This document shows, one piece after another, positions 1-6,868 of a DNA stretch of 40,169 bases. Under the pieces are notes generated by a model. It saw nothing but the letters and a program-made list of their open reading frames with translations. It ran no database searches and was not told the DNA's origin. The first letter of the stretch is position 1, and each line of letters starts with the position of its first letter. Position numbers and translations under genes: made by a program. The stretch is from Deltaproteobacteria bacterium (GTDB lineage: Bacteria; CG2-30-53-67): the NCBI GenBank assembly GCA_013151235.1, contig JAADIO010000034.1:1-40169 (forward strand), in the 5' to 3' direction.

Positions 1-249
1 CCCGCCAGGATGGAGAAAATCTTTCCGGAATAGTCCGGCGAAGGGGTCCGATTGTTCCGGGATAAATTTCCTGAACTCTTCCGGGTCCATCGGGTCGTCA
101 TGATCCGGAGACCTCCAGGCTGGTAAGTTCAGCCCGGATGATTCGCAGATAATGGCGTTAATCACTTCCCGGCATGAAATCTTGAGGATGGATGGTACCA
201 TCCGGACCGGGATGAAATCGTTTCTTTTGGAGTGATGTTCTTTCATCAT
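1..249 (-). CDS. partial hypothetical protein, runs off the left edge
   Basis: A reverse-strand frame is open from an ATG at 249 to the window edge (83 residues seen; start MMKEHHSKRND). An AGGGG Shine-Dalgarno lies 5 bases before the first ATG; a second ATG follows directly. The visible part is acidic in its second half (DHDDPMDPEEFREF) with no signal peptide or membrane segment. I do not recognise a family. A possible promoter (TTGATT, 16-base spacer, TATACT) lies at 396-423 on the same strand, which would give a leader of about 145 bases. It lies on the far side of the tRNA-Leu fragment at 478-533, so it probably belongs to an integrated element. Normal residue composition and a good SD favour a real gene, but only the N-terminus is visible. 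Confidence 0.5.
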   Translation of the reverse strand, partial: MMKEHHSKRNDFIPVRMVPSILKISCREVINAIICESSGLNLPAWRSPDHDDPMDPEEFRKFIPEQSDPFAGLFRKDFLHPGG

Positions 250-395
250 GGCATCCCCTACATGCCCCCTGAAAAATATGGGGAAGGTCGCCCAGGGTCG
301 CCGCCTTTTCGGTCCGTCGACCTATCCCCGAACTCGAATCTCCGTACTTATCCCGTACTTGTTTTTGCCAAAAGCCAACAATACAAGACAACTTC

Positions 396-423
396 AGTAT
401 ACATAAATTTTAAATGAAATCAA
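396..423 (-). promoter_or_regulatory. possible sigma-70 promoter for the partial gene at 1-249
   Basis: On the reverse strand TTGATT (423-418) and TATACT (401-396) are separated by 16 bases. The match is good, but the distance to the start codon is long. Confidence 0.4.
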
Positions 424-434
424 GGACTTTATTG

Positions 435-463
435 TTGACTTGTATCGTGGAGATTTGTATATT
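435..463 (+). promoter_or_regulatory. sigma-70-like promoter reading into the tRNA-Leu fragment
   Basis: TTGACT (435-440), a 17-base spacer and TATATT (458-463) form a near-consensus promoter. Transcription would start near 470, just before the truncated tRNA, and run toward the response regulator gene. It is either an outward promoter of the integrated element or the surviving promoter of a tRNA gene that lost its 5' half. Confidence 0.55.
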
Positions 464-477
464 TTGCATAATCTCGC

Positions 478-533
478 TTTGAGGGGGCAGTGAGGGAAAC
501 CTCGTACGAGTTCGAGTCTCGTCTTCGGCACCA
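478..533 (+). tRNA. tRNA-Leu(GAG) 3' fragment, probable attachment-site remnant
   Basis: The 3' part of a class II tRNA is intact. Anticodon GAG is at 481-483 preceded by TT. A variable arm has stem GAGG (492-495)/CCTC (500-503). The T-stem is ACGAG (506-510)/CTCGT (518-522) around loop TTCGAGT. The acceptor 3' strand is CTTCGGC (523-529), then A73 and an encoded CCA (531-533). No partner GCCGAAG and no D-arm exist upstream, and the 5' side of the anticodon stem does not pair properly. The gene is therefore truncated at the anticodon loop and cannot make a tRNA. The long variable arm and GAG anticodon identify leucine. A block running from the anticodon loop to the 3' end is the usual identity region left by integrases that target tRNA genes. 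Confidence 0.75.
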
Positions 534-669
534 TTTAAAACCTGGGGTGCAGGTCTTTCGGCCTGTTACGGAATCCGGCCCGCCTTCATTTAATGCTTCT
601 CTGCAAGAGCGGCTATCCGTCTGTCAAAATTCCTTGTTACCATTGCACTTTTACGGCAATGCCTTTCGG
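534..669. other. intergenic stretch, no gene
   Basis: Nothing convincing apart from a short hairpin (CAGGTC/GGCCTG around TTTC) shortly after the tRNA fragment. It lacks the T-run expected of an intrinsic terminator. Confidence 0.4.
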
Positions 670-699
670 TTGAACTTTCTCCCGACTTTCTGCTATGAT
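670..699 (+). promoter_or_regulatory. sigma-70-like promoter for the two-component genes
   Basis: TTGAAC (670-675), an 18-base spacer and TATGAT (694-699), about 90 bases before the response regulator start. Confidence 0.6.
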
Positions 700-790
700 G
701 GAAAAAGGATATTGGGTGATGTTGCGTCCATGATATTTCCGGGCATGATCTCTATGGGCGTTGTACTGCTTCCGGAGGGTTGTCTGTTCT

Positions 791-1159
791 ATGGCTGTCA
801 AAAAGATTCTCGTGGTCGAGGACAACGCGACGAACCGCAAACTTTTTACGACCATTCTTCAGATTGAGCACTATGAGGTCTTTGAGGCGGAAGATGCCGT
901 CCGGGGGCTGGAACTGGCACGGCAATATCGCCCGGACCTGATTCTGATGGATATTCAGCTTCCCGGGATGGACGGACTCACGGCCACCCGGAAGCTCAAA
1001 GAGGACCTTGGCCTGAAAGATATTCCCGTACTGGCTTTGACGGCCTTTGCCATGGCCGGAGATCATCAAAAGGCGATCGATGCCGGTTGTAACGGCTATA
1101 TCAGTAAACCGATCAAGGTGGAGAGCTTTCTGGAACAGATTGTCCCCTTCCTTCAGTGA
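791..1159 (+). CDS. single-domain response regulator (DivK/CheY-like)
   Basis: A 122-residue stand-alone receiver domain with no output domain. It carries the acidic pair E10/D11 (VVEDN), the phosphoacceptor D54 (LILMDIQLPGMDG), T84 (LALTAFA) and K106 (ISKPI). The start at 791 was chosen because the protein begins MAVKKILVVEDN as in family members; a GGAGG lies 12 bases upstream, rather far. The frame extends upstream only to a poor TTG. The histidine kinase gene begins 4 bases after the stop, so the two are co-transcribed and the kinase is the obvious phosphodonor. Proteins of this DivK-like type usually relay phosphate or bind a target protein rather than DNA. The physiological role cannot be read from the sequence. 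Confidence 0.88.
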   Translation: MAVKKILVVEDNATNRKLFTTILQIEHYEVFEAEDAVRGLELARQYRPDLILMDIQLPGMDGLTATRKLKEDLGLKDIPVLALTAFAMAGDHQKAIDAGCNGYISKPIKVESFLEQIVPFLQ

Positions 1160-1163
1160 ACAG

Positions 1164-2861
1164 ATGACGGTAAAACTCAGACTCACGCTACTGAAAAAAT
1201 TAAATCTCCTGACGATCTTTCTGATTGTGGTGACGATCTCGGTAATGGCGGCCTTTGTGATTCATGATGAAATCAAGGATCATATCGAGGAATCCCTTGA
1301 TCATGGCCGTGTCATCGCGAGTCTTCTTGCGGAGAAGGTTGCCCTCGGGTTATCCGGGAAAAACCGGGAGGTATTGGATCGGGTTTTGGATCACTTTATT
1401 TACGACTCCTCGATTGCCTATGTCTATATTCTGGACCGGTCGGAACGGGTGATCAGTTACAAAACCCGGGGAGGCGATGCCGTTCTCTTCTCGAAGATAC
1501 GGTACCGCCCCGTGCCGTCCGCTCCCGATTTGCGTTACGGAGAATTCATCCGTTCCGACGACGGGAAGAAATATCTCGATCTTTTTATCCCTGTGGTTCG
1601 CAGCCGGGATAAAGTGACTGGTTCGGCCCGTGGAAATACACCGGAGATGCGGAAGGTCGACACGATTGGGTTCATCCACCTCGGTTTTTCCGAGGAGCGA
1701 TCCCGCCTTCAGATCCGGTCCTTCCTGACCTCCACGATTCTCGTTACCCTTTTATTGATGGTTTTGGGGTCTCTCCTGACTTTGCTGCTGACCCGGCGGA
1801 TGACGCGTCCTATTCAGGACCTGATTGCCGGGGCCCGGAGGATCGGAGAAGGGGATCTGGATCAGGACCTCCGTATCGATTCCCATGACGAGATCGCAGC
1901 TCTTGCCCGGGAGTTCAACCGGATGGTGAACCGGCTGAGACACTCCCGGGACCGGATCAATGAGTATCAGAACAACCTGGAAAGGCTTGTGGAGACGCGG
2001 ACCTGCGACTTGCAGAAGGCAACAACCCGGGCTCGGGAGATGGCCCATGAGGCCCAGGCGGCAAACCGTGCCAAGAGCTCCTTTCTTGCGAACATGAGCC
2101 ATGAACTGCGTACTCCTCTGAACGCGATCATCGGTTTTGCCGAACTTCTTGAGGGGAGATACTTCGGTGAATTGAACGAAAAGCAGGCGGAACATCTTCA
2201 CCAAATCCTGGAAAGCGGCCGGCATCTCCTCTCTCTCGTAGAGGACATTCTGAATCTTTCCATGATTGAGGTCGGGCAGGTTTCCTTCTCGCCGTCCAGA
2301 GTGAATATGCGCCGGCTTCTGGAAGAGAGCCTTATGCTGATACGGGAGAAGGCAATCCGTCACAACATCCGCCTGGTCGCCCGTATTGATGAAGTTCCGG
2401 AATGGATGATGTCCGATGAACGGAAGGTGAAGCAGATCGTTTTTAACCTTCTTTCCAATGCCGCAAAGTTTACTCCTGAAGGAGGGGAGATCCGGATTGA
2501 GGCCGAACGGATTGAAACTGCGGGACTTTCCGAAAGGGTTCCGCCTCTTTTCCGGGAAGAAGTGCGGATGGTGCTTGATCCCGGCCACCGTTCCTATTTG
2601 CTGGTTTCCGTTTCCGATACCGGTATCGGTATTGACCGGGCGGCATGGAAGGGGATCTTCCTTCCCTTCGCCCAGCAAGACGAGACCGTTATTAAACGTT
2701 TCGGCGGTACGGGCCTGGGGCTTTCCGTCTGCCGTGAGTTGATCCATCTTCATTCCGGGGCAATCTGGGTGGAGAGCGAGCCGGGAAAAGGGAGTGTCTT
2801 TACCTTTGTTCTGCCGTTGCTTCAAAAAGGAAACGGTGTTACGATGACGGCGTCGTCCTGA
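1164..2861 (+). CDS. membrane sensor histidine kinase with HAMP domain
   Basis: A 565-residue inner-membrane kinase. One membrane segment lies at about 13-33, a periplasmic sensing region of about 150 residues follows, and a second segment lies at about 188-210. Then come a HAMP domain (about 210-265), a coiled-coil linker, a HisKA dimerisation domain with phospho-acceptor H313 (NMSHELRTPLN) and an HATPase domain with N431 (LLSNAAKFTPEGG), DTGIGI (485-490) and GGTGLGL (514-520). Start at ATG 1164, 4 bases after the receiver gene; an earlier in-frame ATG would lie inside that gene. There is no receiver domain, so the stand-alone regulator upstream is the likely partner. The sensing region has no recognisable ligand motif. 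Confidence 0.9.
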   Translation: MTVKLRLTLLKKLNLLTIFLIVVTISVMAAFVIHDEIKDHIEESLDHGRVIASLLAEKVALGLSGKNREVLDRVLDHFIYDSSIAYVYILDRSERVISYKTRGGDAVLFSKIRYRPVPSAPDLRYGEFIRSDDGKKYLDLFIPVVRSRDKVTGSARGNTPEMRKVDTIGFIHLGFSEERSRLQIRSFLTSTILVTLLLMVLGSLLTLLLTRRMTRPIQDLIAGARRIGEGDLDQDLRIDSHDEIAALAREFNRMVNRLRHSRDRINEYQNNLERLVETRTCDLQKATTRAREMAHEAQAANRAKSSFLANMSHELRTPLNAIIGFAELLEGRYFGELNEKQAEHLHQILESGRHLLSLVEDILNLSMIEVGQVSFSPSRVNMRRLLEESLMLIREKAIRHNIRLVARIDEVPEWMMSDERKVKQIVFNLLSNAAKFTPEGGEIRIEAERIETAGLSERVPPLFREEVRMVLDPGHRSYLLVSVSDTGIGIDRAAWKGIFLPFAQQDETVIKRFGGTGLGLSVCRELIHLHSGAIWVESEPGKGSVFTFVLPLLQKGNGVTMTASS

Positions 2862-2924
2862 AAAGAGAAAAGTCCTTACCATGAAGGTCATGAAGAAAAA
2901 TCAAATTCAAAGAGAAACCAAAAA

Positions 2925-2949
2925 CAATTAACCACGGGGAATGCGGGGA
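2925..2949. repeat. short dispersed repeat, copy 1 (TTAACCACGG type)
   Basis: CAATTAACCACGG followed closely by AATGC and a G-run recurs at 39624-39649. Both copies lie just downstream of a gene. This resembles the degenerate ACCACGGA-type short repeats common in deltaproteobacterial intergenic DNA. Confidence 0.5.
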
Positions 2950-2963
2950 AGATCTGAAAAACG

Positions 2964-4457
2964 ATGTCGAACCGAACGATTCTCCTTCTGGTGATCATTG
3001 CAGCAGCGGCATGGTTTCTGTACGAACCGGTCATGGACCGGTATTTTACTGATACCTCACTACGGGTTTCCGAACCCCTTTCCCCCTTTTCCGGTGATCA
3101 GCCCTCATCGCACCTTGAGACGAAGCGACTCGATGTCACTCTGGCCTCTTACGGGGGAAGAATTCTTTCCGTACGTCTGAAGAAATTTGTCGGCAGTGAT
3201 GGAAAGCCGGTGGAATTGATCTCCGGCCTTCTGAAGAGCCGGGGGGGGATCCGGATAGAGATCCCCGGGGAAGAGGGGCTTGACGATGGTCTCTACCATT
3301 TTTCCCGGGATGGACATGGGGTCGTTTTTTTTCGGCAAGCTCCTTCCGGTCTGGAGGTGCGAAAATCCTATTCCCCCCTTGGGAATTCGGCACTGGCCTT
3401 CCGTTTGCAATTAGTCAATCGGTCCGGGAAACGTATTTCTCTTCCCGGGGGCTACCGGATTATCCCTTTCTACGGGATTGGACTGGACGGAGAGAATGGG
3501 AGGAAGTATCTCAAGGTCGTCTGGAAAGAGGAAGGGGGGGATGAGGTCTACCGTGAAAAGGCTGCGAAGGTTAAAGAGCCGGTCCGGACGGAGAAAGCGG
3601 TTGCCTGGATGGGGTTGCAGAATCGTTATTTTGCCCAGGTCATTGTTCCCCTCAACCGGAAGTTGCCGGCATCTCTGCTCCCTTTAGGGGATCGGCAGGT
3701 TTATGCCGTTTTGCAGGCACCCTCCGTGATTCTGGACCCGGGCCGGTCCGTGGAGACGACCTTTCTTTTCTATTTCGGTCCCCTGTCGGAAAAGAACTTA
3801 AAGGGGTATTATCCGGGTCTGGAGGCGATCGTTGATTACGGGACCTTTGATTTTCTCGGCCGGGCGGTGGTCGTGCTCCTGCACTGGATCCATGGTTATA
3901 CCGCCAATTACGGGGTCTGCCTGATCCTCCTAGCTTTTGTGCTCCGGGTTCTTCTCTTTCCCGTGACGCAGTATAACCTCCGTTCTCTCCGGGAAATGCC
4001 GAGGATCCTTGACTCAATCTACAGTATCGAGGAGGAGGAGAAAGATCCGGACCGTGCGGCGGAGTTAACCCGTCCTCTGCGGAAGAAGCAGATCCGGGCC
4101 ATGGCCGGAAGCTTCCTTCCCCTCGCGATTCAGATTCCCCTTTTTCTGGCCCTCTACGAGGCGCTGAACCGGTCGATTGATCTTCGGAGGGCGGGGTTCA
4201 TCTTTTGGGTGAAAGACCTCTCCGTCCGGGACCCTTATTTTTTGCTGCCCCTCCTGATGGGGCTTGCCATGATTCTTCAGCAGCGCCTCACGTCGGCCAA
4301 TCCGGGAGAAGATCACACCTGGCTCTATATGCCCCTTGGTTTTGCTCTCCTTTTTTCTTTTTTTCCGGCCGGGTTGGTTCTCTTCTGGCTGGTCGATTCC
4401 CTTTTCTCCGTGGTCCAGCTTGCCTGGATTTCTACCAGCAAACGTGTCATGAGGTGA
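2964..4457 (+). CDS. yidC: YidC/Oxa1-family membrane insertase, divergent copy
   Basis: A 497-residue Gram-negative-type insertase. An N-terminal anchor (about 4-20) precedes a large periplasmic beta-sandwich domain (about 50-285) and a C-terminal Oxa1 core. The core holds the conserved hydrophilic-groove arginine R328 (VLRVLLFPVTQ), ALYEALNRSIDLRRAGFIFW (397-416), DLSVRDPYFLLPLLMG (418-433) and two final membrane segments (about 455-490). YidC inserts and folds inner-membrane proteins with or after SecYEG. The first cytoplasmic loop (about 343-380) does not read like the usual loop that ends in an NP motif. The gene is not beside rpmH, rnpA, jag or mnmE. It may therefore be a second, specialised copy. 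The SD is weak. Neighbours are a sensor kinase and a DUF3108 protein. Confidence 0.85.
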   Translation: MSNRTILLLVIIAAAAWFLYEPVMDRYFTDTSLRVSEPLSPFSGDQPSSHLETKRLDVTLASYGGRILSVRLKKFVGSDGKPVELISGLLKSRGGIRIEIPGEEGLDDGLYHFSRDGHGVVFFRQAPSGLEVRKSYSPLGNSALAFRLQLVNRSGKRISLPGGYRIIPFYGIGLDGENGRKYLKVVWKEEGGDEVYREKAAKVKEPVRTEKAVAWMGLQNRYFAQVIVPLNRKLPASLLPLGDRQVYAVLQAPSVILDPGRSVETTFLFYFGPLSEKNLKGYYPGLEAIVDYGTFDFLGRAVVVLLHWIHGYTANYGVCLILLAFVLRVLLFPVTQYNLRSLREMPRILDSIYSIEEEEKDPDRAAELTRPLRKKQIRAMAGSFLPLAIQIPLFLALYEALNRSIDLRRAGFIFWVKDLSVRDPYFLLPLLMGLAMILQQRLTSANPGEDHTWLYMPLGFALLFSFFPAGLVLFWLVDSLFSVVQLAWISTSKRVMR

Positions 4458-4473
4458 GGGAAAGGAGTTTCCC

Positions 4474-5262
4474 GTGAAATTTTTTCGGGTTCTACTGATC
4501 GGGGCGATCTTTGTTACGTTCTCTGCTTCCGGTACTCCGGCGATCCGGAGAGGGGGTTTGCCCGGTTCCGCCGTTTCCGTGCCTTTCAAGAAGGGGGAGG
4601 AATTGCATTATGTGATCCGCTGGGGGTTCATCCCGGCCGGGAAGGGGACCCTGACGATCTCAAAAAAAGCGGGAAAAGACGGGATTTATCACATCATCAC
4701 CACGGTTCGGAGTAATGCCTTTGTGGATACCTTCTATAAAGTTCGGAACAGGATTGAGTCTTTTTTCGATCTGAAAAACGATTCCTCCCTGCGGTACCGG
4801 AAGGTACAACGGGAGGGGCGGCACCATCGGGATGTCGATCTGATTTTCGACCATGAAAAAAATGAAGCGACGTTGATCAAAAACGGCGAGGTGCAAAAAA
4901 CGATCCAGGTGCCGCATAGGATTCAAGATCCGCTTTCTGCGATCTACGATCTCCGGATGGTCAAAGACCTGGAGACGGAACCGGTGCTGAATGTGACGGA
5001 CGGCAAGAAGAACTATCGTGTCCGGGTTCTTAACCTCGGGCGGGAACGAATCAAAACCCCACTCGGCTATTTTAATACGATCAAAGTGGAGCCGGTTGTG
5101 GAAGATATGGAGCTGATCTTCGACAAGAAGAAAAAAGGAAAGCTACTGATTTGGCTGACTGATGATGGGAAGAAGGTTCCCGTGAAGATGAAGAGTGAGC
5201 TGACCTTCGGCTCGATTCAGGTCCTTCTCACGAAAGCGAACGTCCGTCTCGATGTGAAGTGA
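4474..5262 (+). CDS. DUF3108 domain-containing exported protein
   Basis: A 262-residue protein with an N-terminal signal sequence (about 1-24). It is followed by the DUF3108 signature: a beta-rich domain beginning FKKGEELHYVIRWGFIPAGKGTLTI, a central DPLSAIYDLRMV segment, and a C-terminal LLIWLTDDGKKVPVKMKSELTFGSIQV. It starts at GTG 4474, 6 bases after AAAGGAG and 16 bases after yidC, so it is probably co-transcribed. DUF3108 proteins are predicted periplasmic or outer-membrane-associated and have no established biochemical function. The pairing with an insertase suggests an envelope role, but this is inference from position only. Confidence 0.85.
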   Translation: MKFFRVLLIGAIFVTFSASGTPAIRRGGLPGSAVSVPFKKGEELHYVIRWGFIPAGKGTLTISKKAGKDGIYHIITTVRSNAFVDTFYKVRNRIESFFDLKNDSSLRYRKVQREGRHHRDVDLIFDHEKNEATLIKNGEVQKTIQVPHRIQDPLSAIYDLRMVKDLETEPVLNVTDGKKNYRVRVLNLGRERIKTPLGYFNTIKVEPVVEDMELIFDKKKKGKLLIWLTDDGKKVPVKMKSELTFGSIQVLLTKANVRLDVK

Positions 5263-5278
5263 GTCTTTTCCGTTCTCC

Positions 5279-5494
5279 TCAACGAGAGTGGTTTTCGACA
5301 GTCGATGTCGCCTGCTTTTCTTCCCAGACCCGCTCTCCTGCCAGGGTACGTTCAATAAGATCCTGCTTCCGCTCGGAATCCTGCAGAGAGGTCAGCATGC
5401 TCAGGAATTTTACCTGGTCTTCGAAACCGAGCGTCGAAGAGAGGCTGAAAACCTTCATGATCTCAGGTGTCATCTTGCCGGGTGCGTAGTGCAT
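5279..5494 (-). CDS. small hypothetical protein (71 aa)
   Basis: The reverse-strand frame starting at ATG 5494 gives a hydrophilic, helix-prone protein (MHYAPGKMTPEIMKVFSLSS..., later SLQDSERKQDLIERTL) with no membrane segment. The frame stays open upstream, but that part has a Cys- and Ser-rich composition typical of noncoding DNA. The case for a real gene rests on a very good promoter on the same strand (TTGACT, 17 bases, TAATAT at 5547-5575), which puts the transcript start about 45 bases before this ATG. The SD is weak (AGG). No family recognised. It is convergent with the DUF3108 gene, 16 bases apart. Confidence 0.5.
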   Translation of the reverse strand: MHYAPGKMTPEIMKVFSLSSTLGFEDQVKFLSMLTSLQDSERKQDLIERTLAGERVWEEKQATSTVENHSR

Positions 5495-5546
5495 AACCAG
5501 AACCTGTGAATGAGCTGTGGACAAGTTGTGAGTGATATGAGTGTGA

Positions 5547-5575
5547 ATATTATCTTTCCCGGTGGAGAAAGTCAA
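5547..5575 (-). promoter_or_regulatory. sigma-70-like promoter for the 71-aa gene
   Basis: On the reverse strand TTGACT (5575-5570), a 17-base spacer and TAATAT (5552-5547). Confidence 0.6.
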
Positions 5576-5691
5576 GAAAAACAAACCCCGGGACTTTACC
5601 AAAACTTGGAGAAAACCGGGGAATCGATGTAAAGCAGGATCCTGTAAAAACCCCAAATAAAGTCGAAAGCAAAAGTGATTAATAACCACAC

Positions 5692-5752
5692 GCGGCGCAA
5701 GCGCCTGCGCCGCGCGCGGGGAACACCTGTCTGTGTGCAACGCACAGGCAGG
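5692..5752. repeat. two adjacent GC-rich hairpins
   Basis: Hairpin 1 has a perfect 8-bp stem, GCGGCGCA (5692-5699)/TGCGCCGC (5706-5713). Hairpin 2 has a 10-bp stem, CCTGTCTGTG (5726-5735)/CACAGGCAGG (5743-5752), with one mismatch. They lie in the gene-free gap between the 71-aa gene and hisH and are not followed by a T-run on either strand, so they are repeat-like rather than terminators. Confidence 0.55.
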
Positions 5753-5779
5753 CGGGGAGGCACGGGGATAGACCAGGGG

Positions 5780-5867
5780 ACAAAGTATCAAAGGCACACA
5801 GGCACAGAGTTTAAGATCAAAATCAACTGCAAAATCTGTTCGACAGGATGAACAGGATCGACAGGAG
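5780..5867. repeat. degenerate dispersed repeats in the hisH downstream gap
   Basis: AAGGCACACAGGCACAGAG matches a segment at 35459-35475 with one difference. It is followed by a run of GACAGGATGAACAGGATCGA-type units. Both are low-complexity dispersed types. The gap 5495-6030 holds only these, the hairpins, a promoter and a mobile-element-like fragment. Confidence 0.5.
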
Positions 5868-5952
5868 ACGAAAACACAACTCCCCCGAAGGGAGAGCGTA
5901 CCTCCTGTCACGCAGCCGAGCATCGCAGAAAGAGAGGGGGAAAGGGCGAGAT

Positions 5953-5987
5953 CGTGTGGTTTCGACTGAGCTCACCATGCTCGGAAA
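5953..5987. repeat. fragment resembling the inside of the MITE-like element
   Basis: GTGTGGTTTCGACTGAGCTC followed by ACCATGCTCGGAAA resembles the interior of the copies at 11895-12068 and 28791-29090. No terminal inverted repeat is present, so this is a remnant or an independent copy of the internal motif. Confidence 0.4.
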
Positions 5988-6030
5988 TCCAAAGATATAG
6001 ACCGTTCAGGGGCGATCATGCGACGCATGT

Positions 6031-6675
6031 TTACGTATACGATCTTTCCGCAAGTTCGCCGAACCGCTGCAGGATGGAAAGCCCGGTCGTCTGGCTCTTT
6101 TCCGGATGGAACTGTACGGCAAAAATATTTTCTTTCCAGATCATGGAGGTGAAGTCGATGCCGTAACGGGTTGTTGTGGCAATGACGGAAGGATCATCGG
6201 GGACGACATAGTAGGAATGAACGAAATAGAGGAAGTCCTCTTCGGCGACATCGTGCAGAATCGGTGGTGAGAGGTTTTTGTGGATGGTATTCCACCCCAT
6301 GTGGGGAATCTTCAGCTTTTCTCCGTCGGACTCGTTTGAAACATCGAACCGGAATCGCCGCACCTTCCCCGGGATTAAGTCGAGCCCCCGGTGGGTACCG
6401 AATTCTTCACTCTCCGTAAACAGGATATGAAGGCCGAGGCAGATTCCGAGATAGGGTTTTCCCGCCTGGATATGTTGCACGATGGCTTTCGTGAGTTGCC
6501 TCTTCTCCAGGTTTGCCATGCAGTCCCGGAAGGCCCCCACGCCGGGAAGGACGAGGGACGAGGCATTCCGGATGGCTTCCGCATCCCGGACTACGCGGGC
6601 GGAGAATCCTGCCTTTTCGAACCCTTTTTCCACACTTCGCAGGTTCCCCATACCGTAATCGACGATTGTAATCAT
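6031..6675 (-). CDS. hisH: imidazole glycerol phosphate synthase subunit HisH
   Basis: A 214-residue class I glutamine amidotransferase. HisH hydrolyses glutamine and passes ammonia to HisF, which makes imidazole glycerol phosphate and AICAR in histidine synthesis. The full triad is present: C79 (GICLGLHILF), H190 and E192 (QFHPEKS). The oxyanion segment PGVGAF (44-49) and the family start MITIVDYGMGNLRSVEKGF are also present. The start at 6675 has GAAGAGG 5 bases upstream; an ATG 21 bases earlier lacks this. The gene stands alone with its own strong promoter; hisF and other his genes are not in the window. HisH-like proteins also serve sugar-amination pathways, so a secondary copy is possible. 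A 13-base palindrome (6017-6029) follows the stop. Confidence 0.92.
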   Translation of the reverse strand: MITIVDYGMGNLRSVEKGFEKAGFSARVVRDAEAIRNASSLVLPGVGAFRDCMANLEKRQLTKAIVQHIQAGKPYLGICLGLHILFTESEEFGTHRGLDLIPGKVRRFRFDVSNESDGEKLKIPHMGWNTIHKNLSPPILHDVAEEDFLYFVHSYYVVPDDPSVIATTTRYGIDFTSMIWKENIFAVQFHPEKSQTTGLSILQRFGELAERSYT

Positions 6676-6723
6676 TTCCGCCTCTTCTCGGAACATGTGT
6701 AAGCCAATATCATACAGGGCGCC

Positions 6724-6752
6724 ATTGTAGTGTTTTCAGGGAAAGGTGTCAA
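6724..6752 (-). promoter_or_regulatory. sigma-70-like promoter for hisH
   Basis: On the reverse strand TTGACA (6752-6747), a 17-base spacer and TACAAT (6729-6724), about 50 bases before the hisH start. It is back to back with the promoter at 6781-6809. Confidence 0.7.
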
Positions 6753-6780
6753 TGAAGTTTCTGTTCCCTGACCCGGCAAC

Positions 6781-6809
6781 TTGACAGGAATTTGAATGGG
6801 ATGTAATTT
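6781..6809 (+). promoter_or_regulatory. sigma-70-like promoter for the hybrid kinase
   Basis: TTGACA (6781-6786), a 17-base spacer and TAATTT (6804-6809). It overlaps the first possible TTG start of the kinase frame, which supports the GTG start at 6869. Confidence 0.65.
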
Positions 6810-6868
6810 TGAAAAATCCTGCACACGTTTCGTTGCGGTTTATCGGCAAAGAGAAAAAGGAGTCCCCC

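Larger units (their letters stand above)
250..477. other. AT-rich intergenic end of a putative integrated element
   Basis: No convincing gene. Bases 360-477 are clearly more AT-rich than the rest of the window. The stretch carries two outward-facing promoter-like sites, one per strand, and ends where similarity to a tRNA-Leu begins. I read it as the right margin of an element that integrated into a tRNA gene. Confidence 0.45.

Noticed and set aside
490-867. 125-codon frame over the tRNA fragment and promoter
   Set aside because: It covers the tRNA sequence and the response regulator start in another frame; composition is not protein-like.
5515-5525. TTGTCCACA-like DnaA box on the reverse strand
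   Set aside because: A single near-match without a cluster or an AT-rich unwinding region, so not an origin.
5495-5923. upstream part of the long reverse frame that contains the 71-aa gene
   Set aside because: Cys/Ser/Leu-rich, crosses repeats and hairpins and lies upstream of the promoter.
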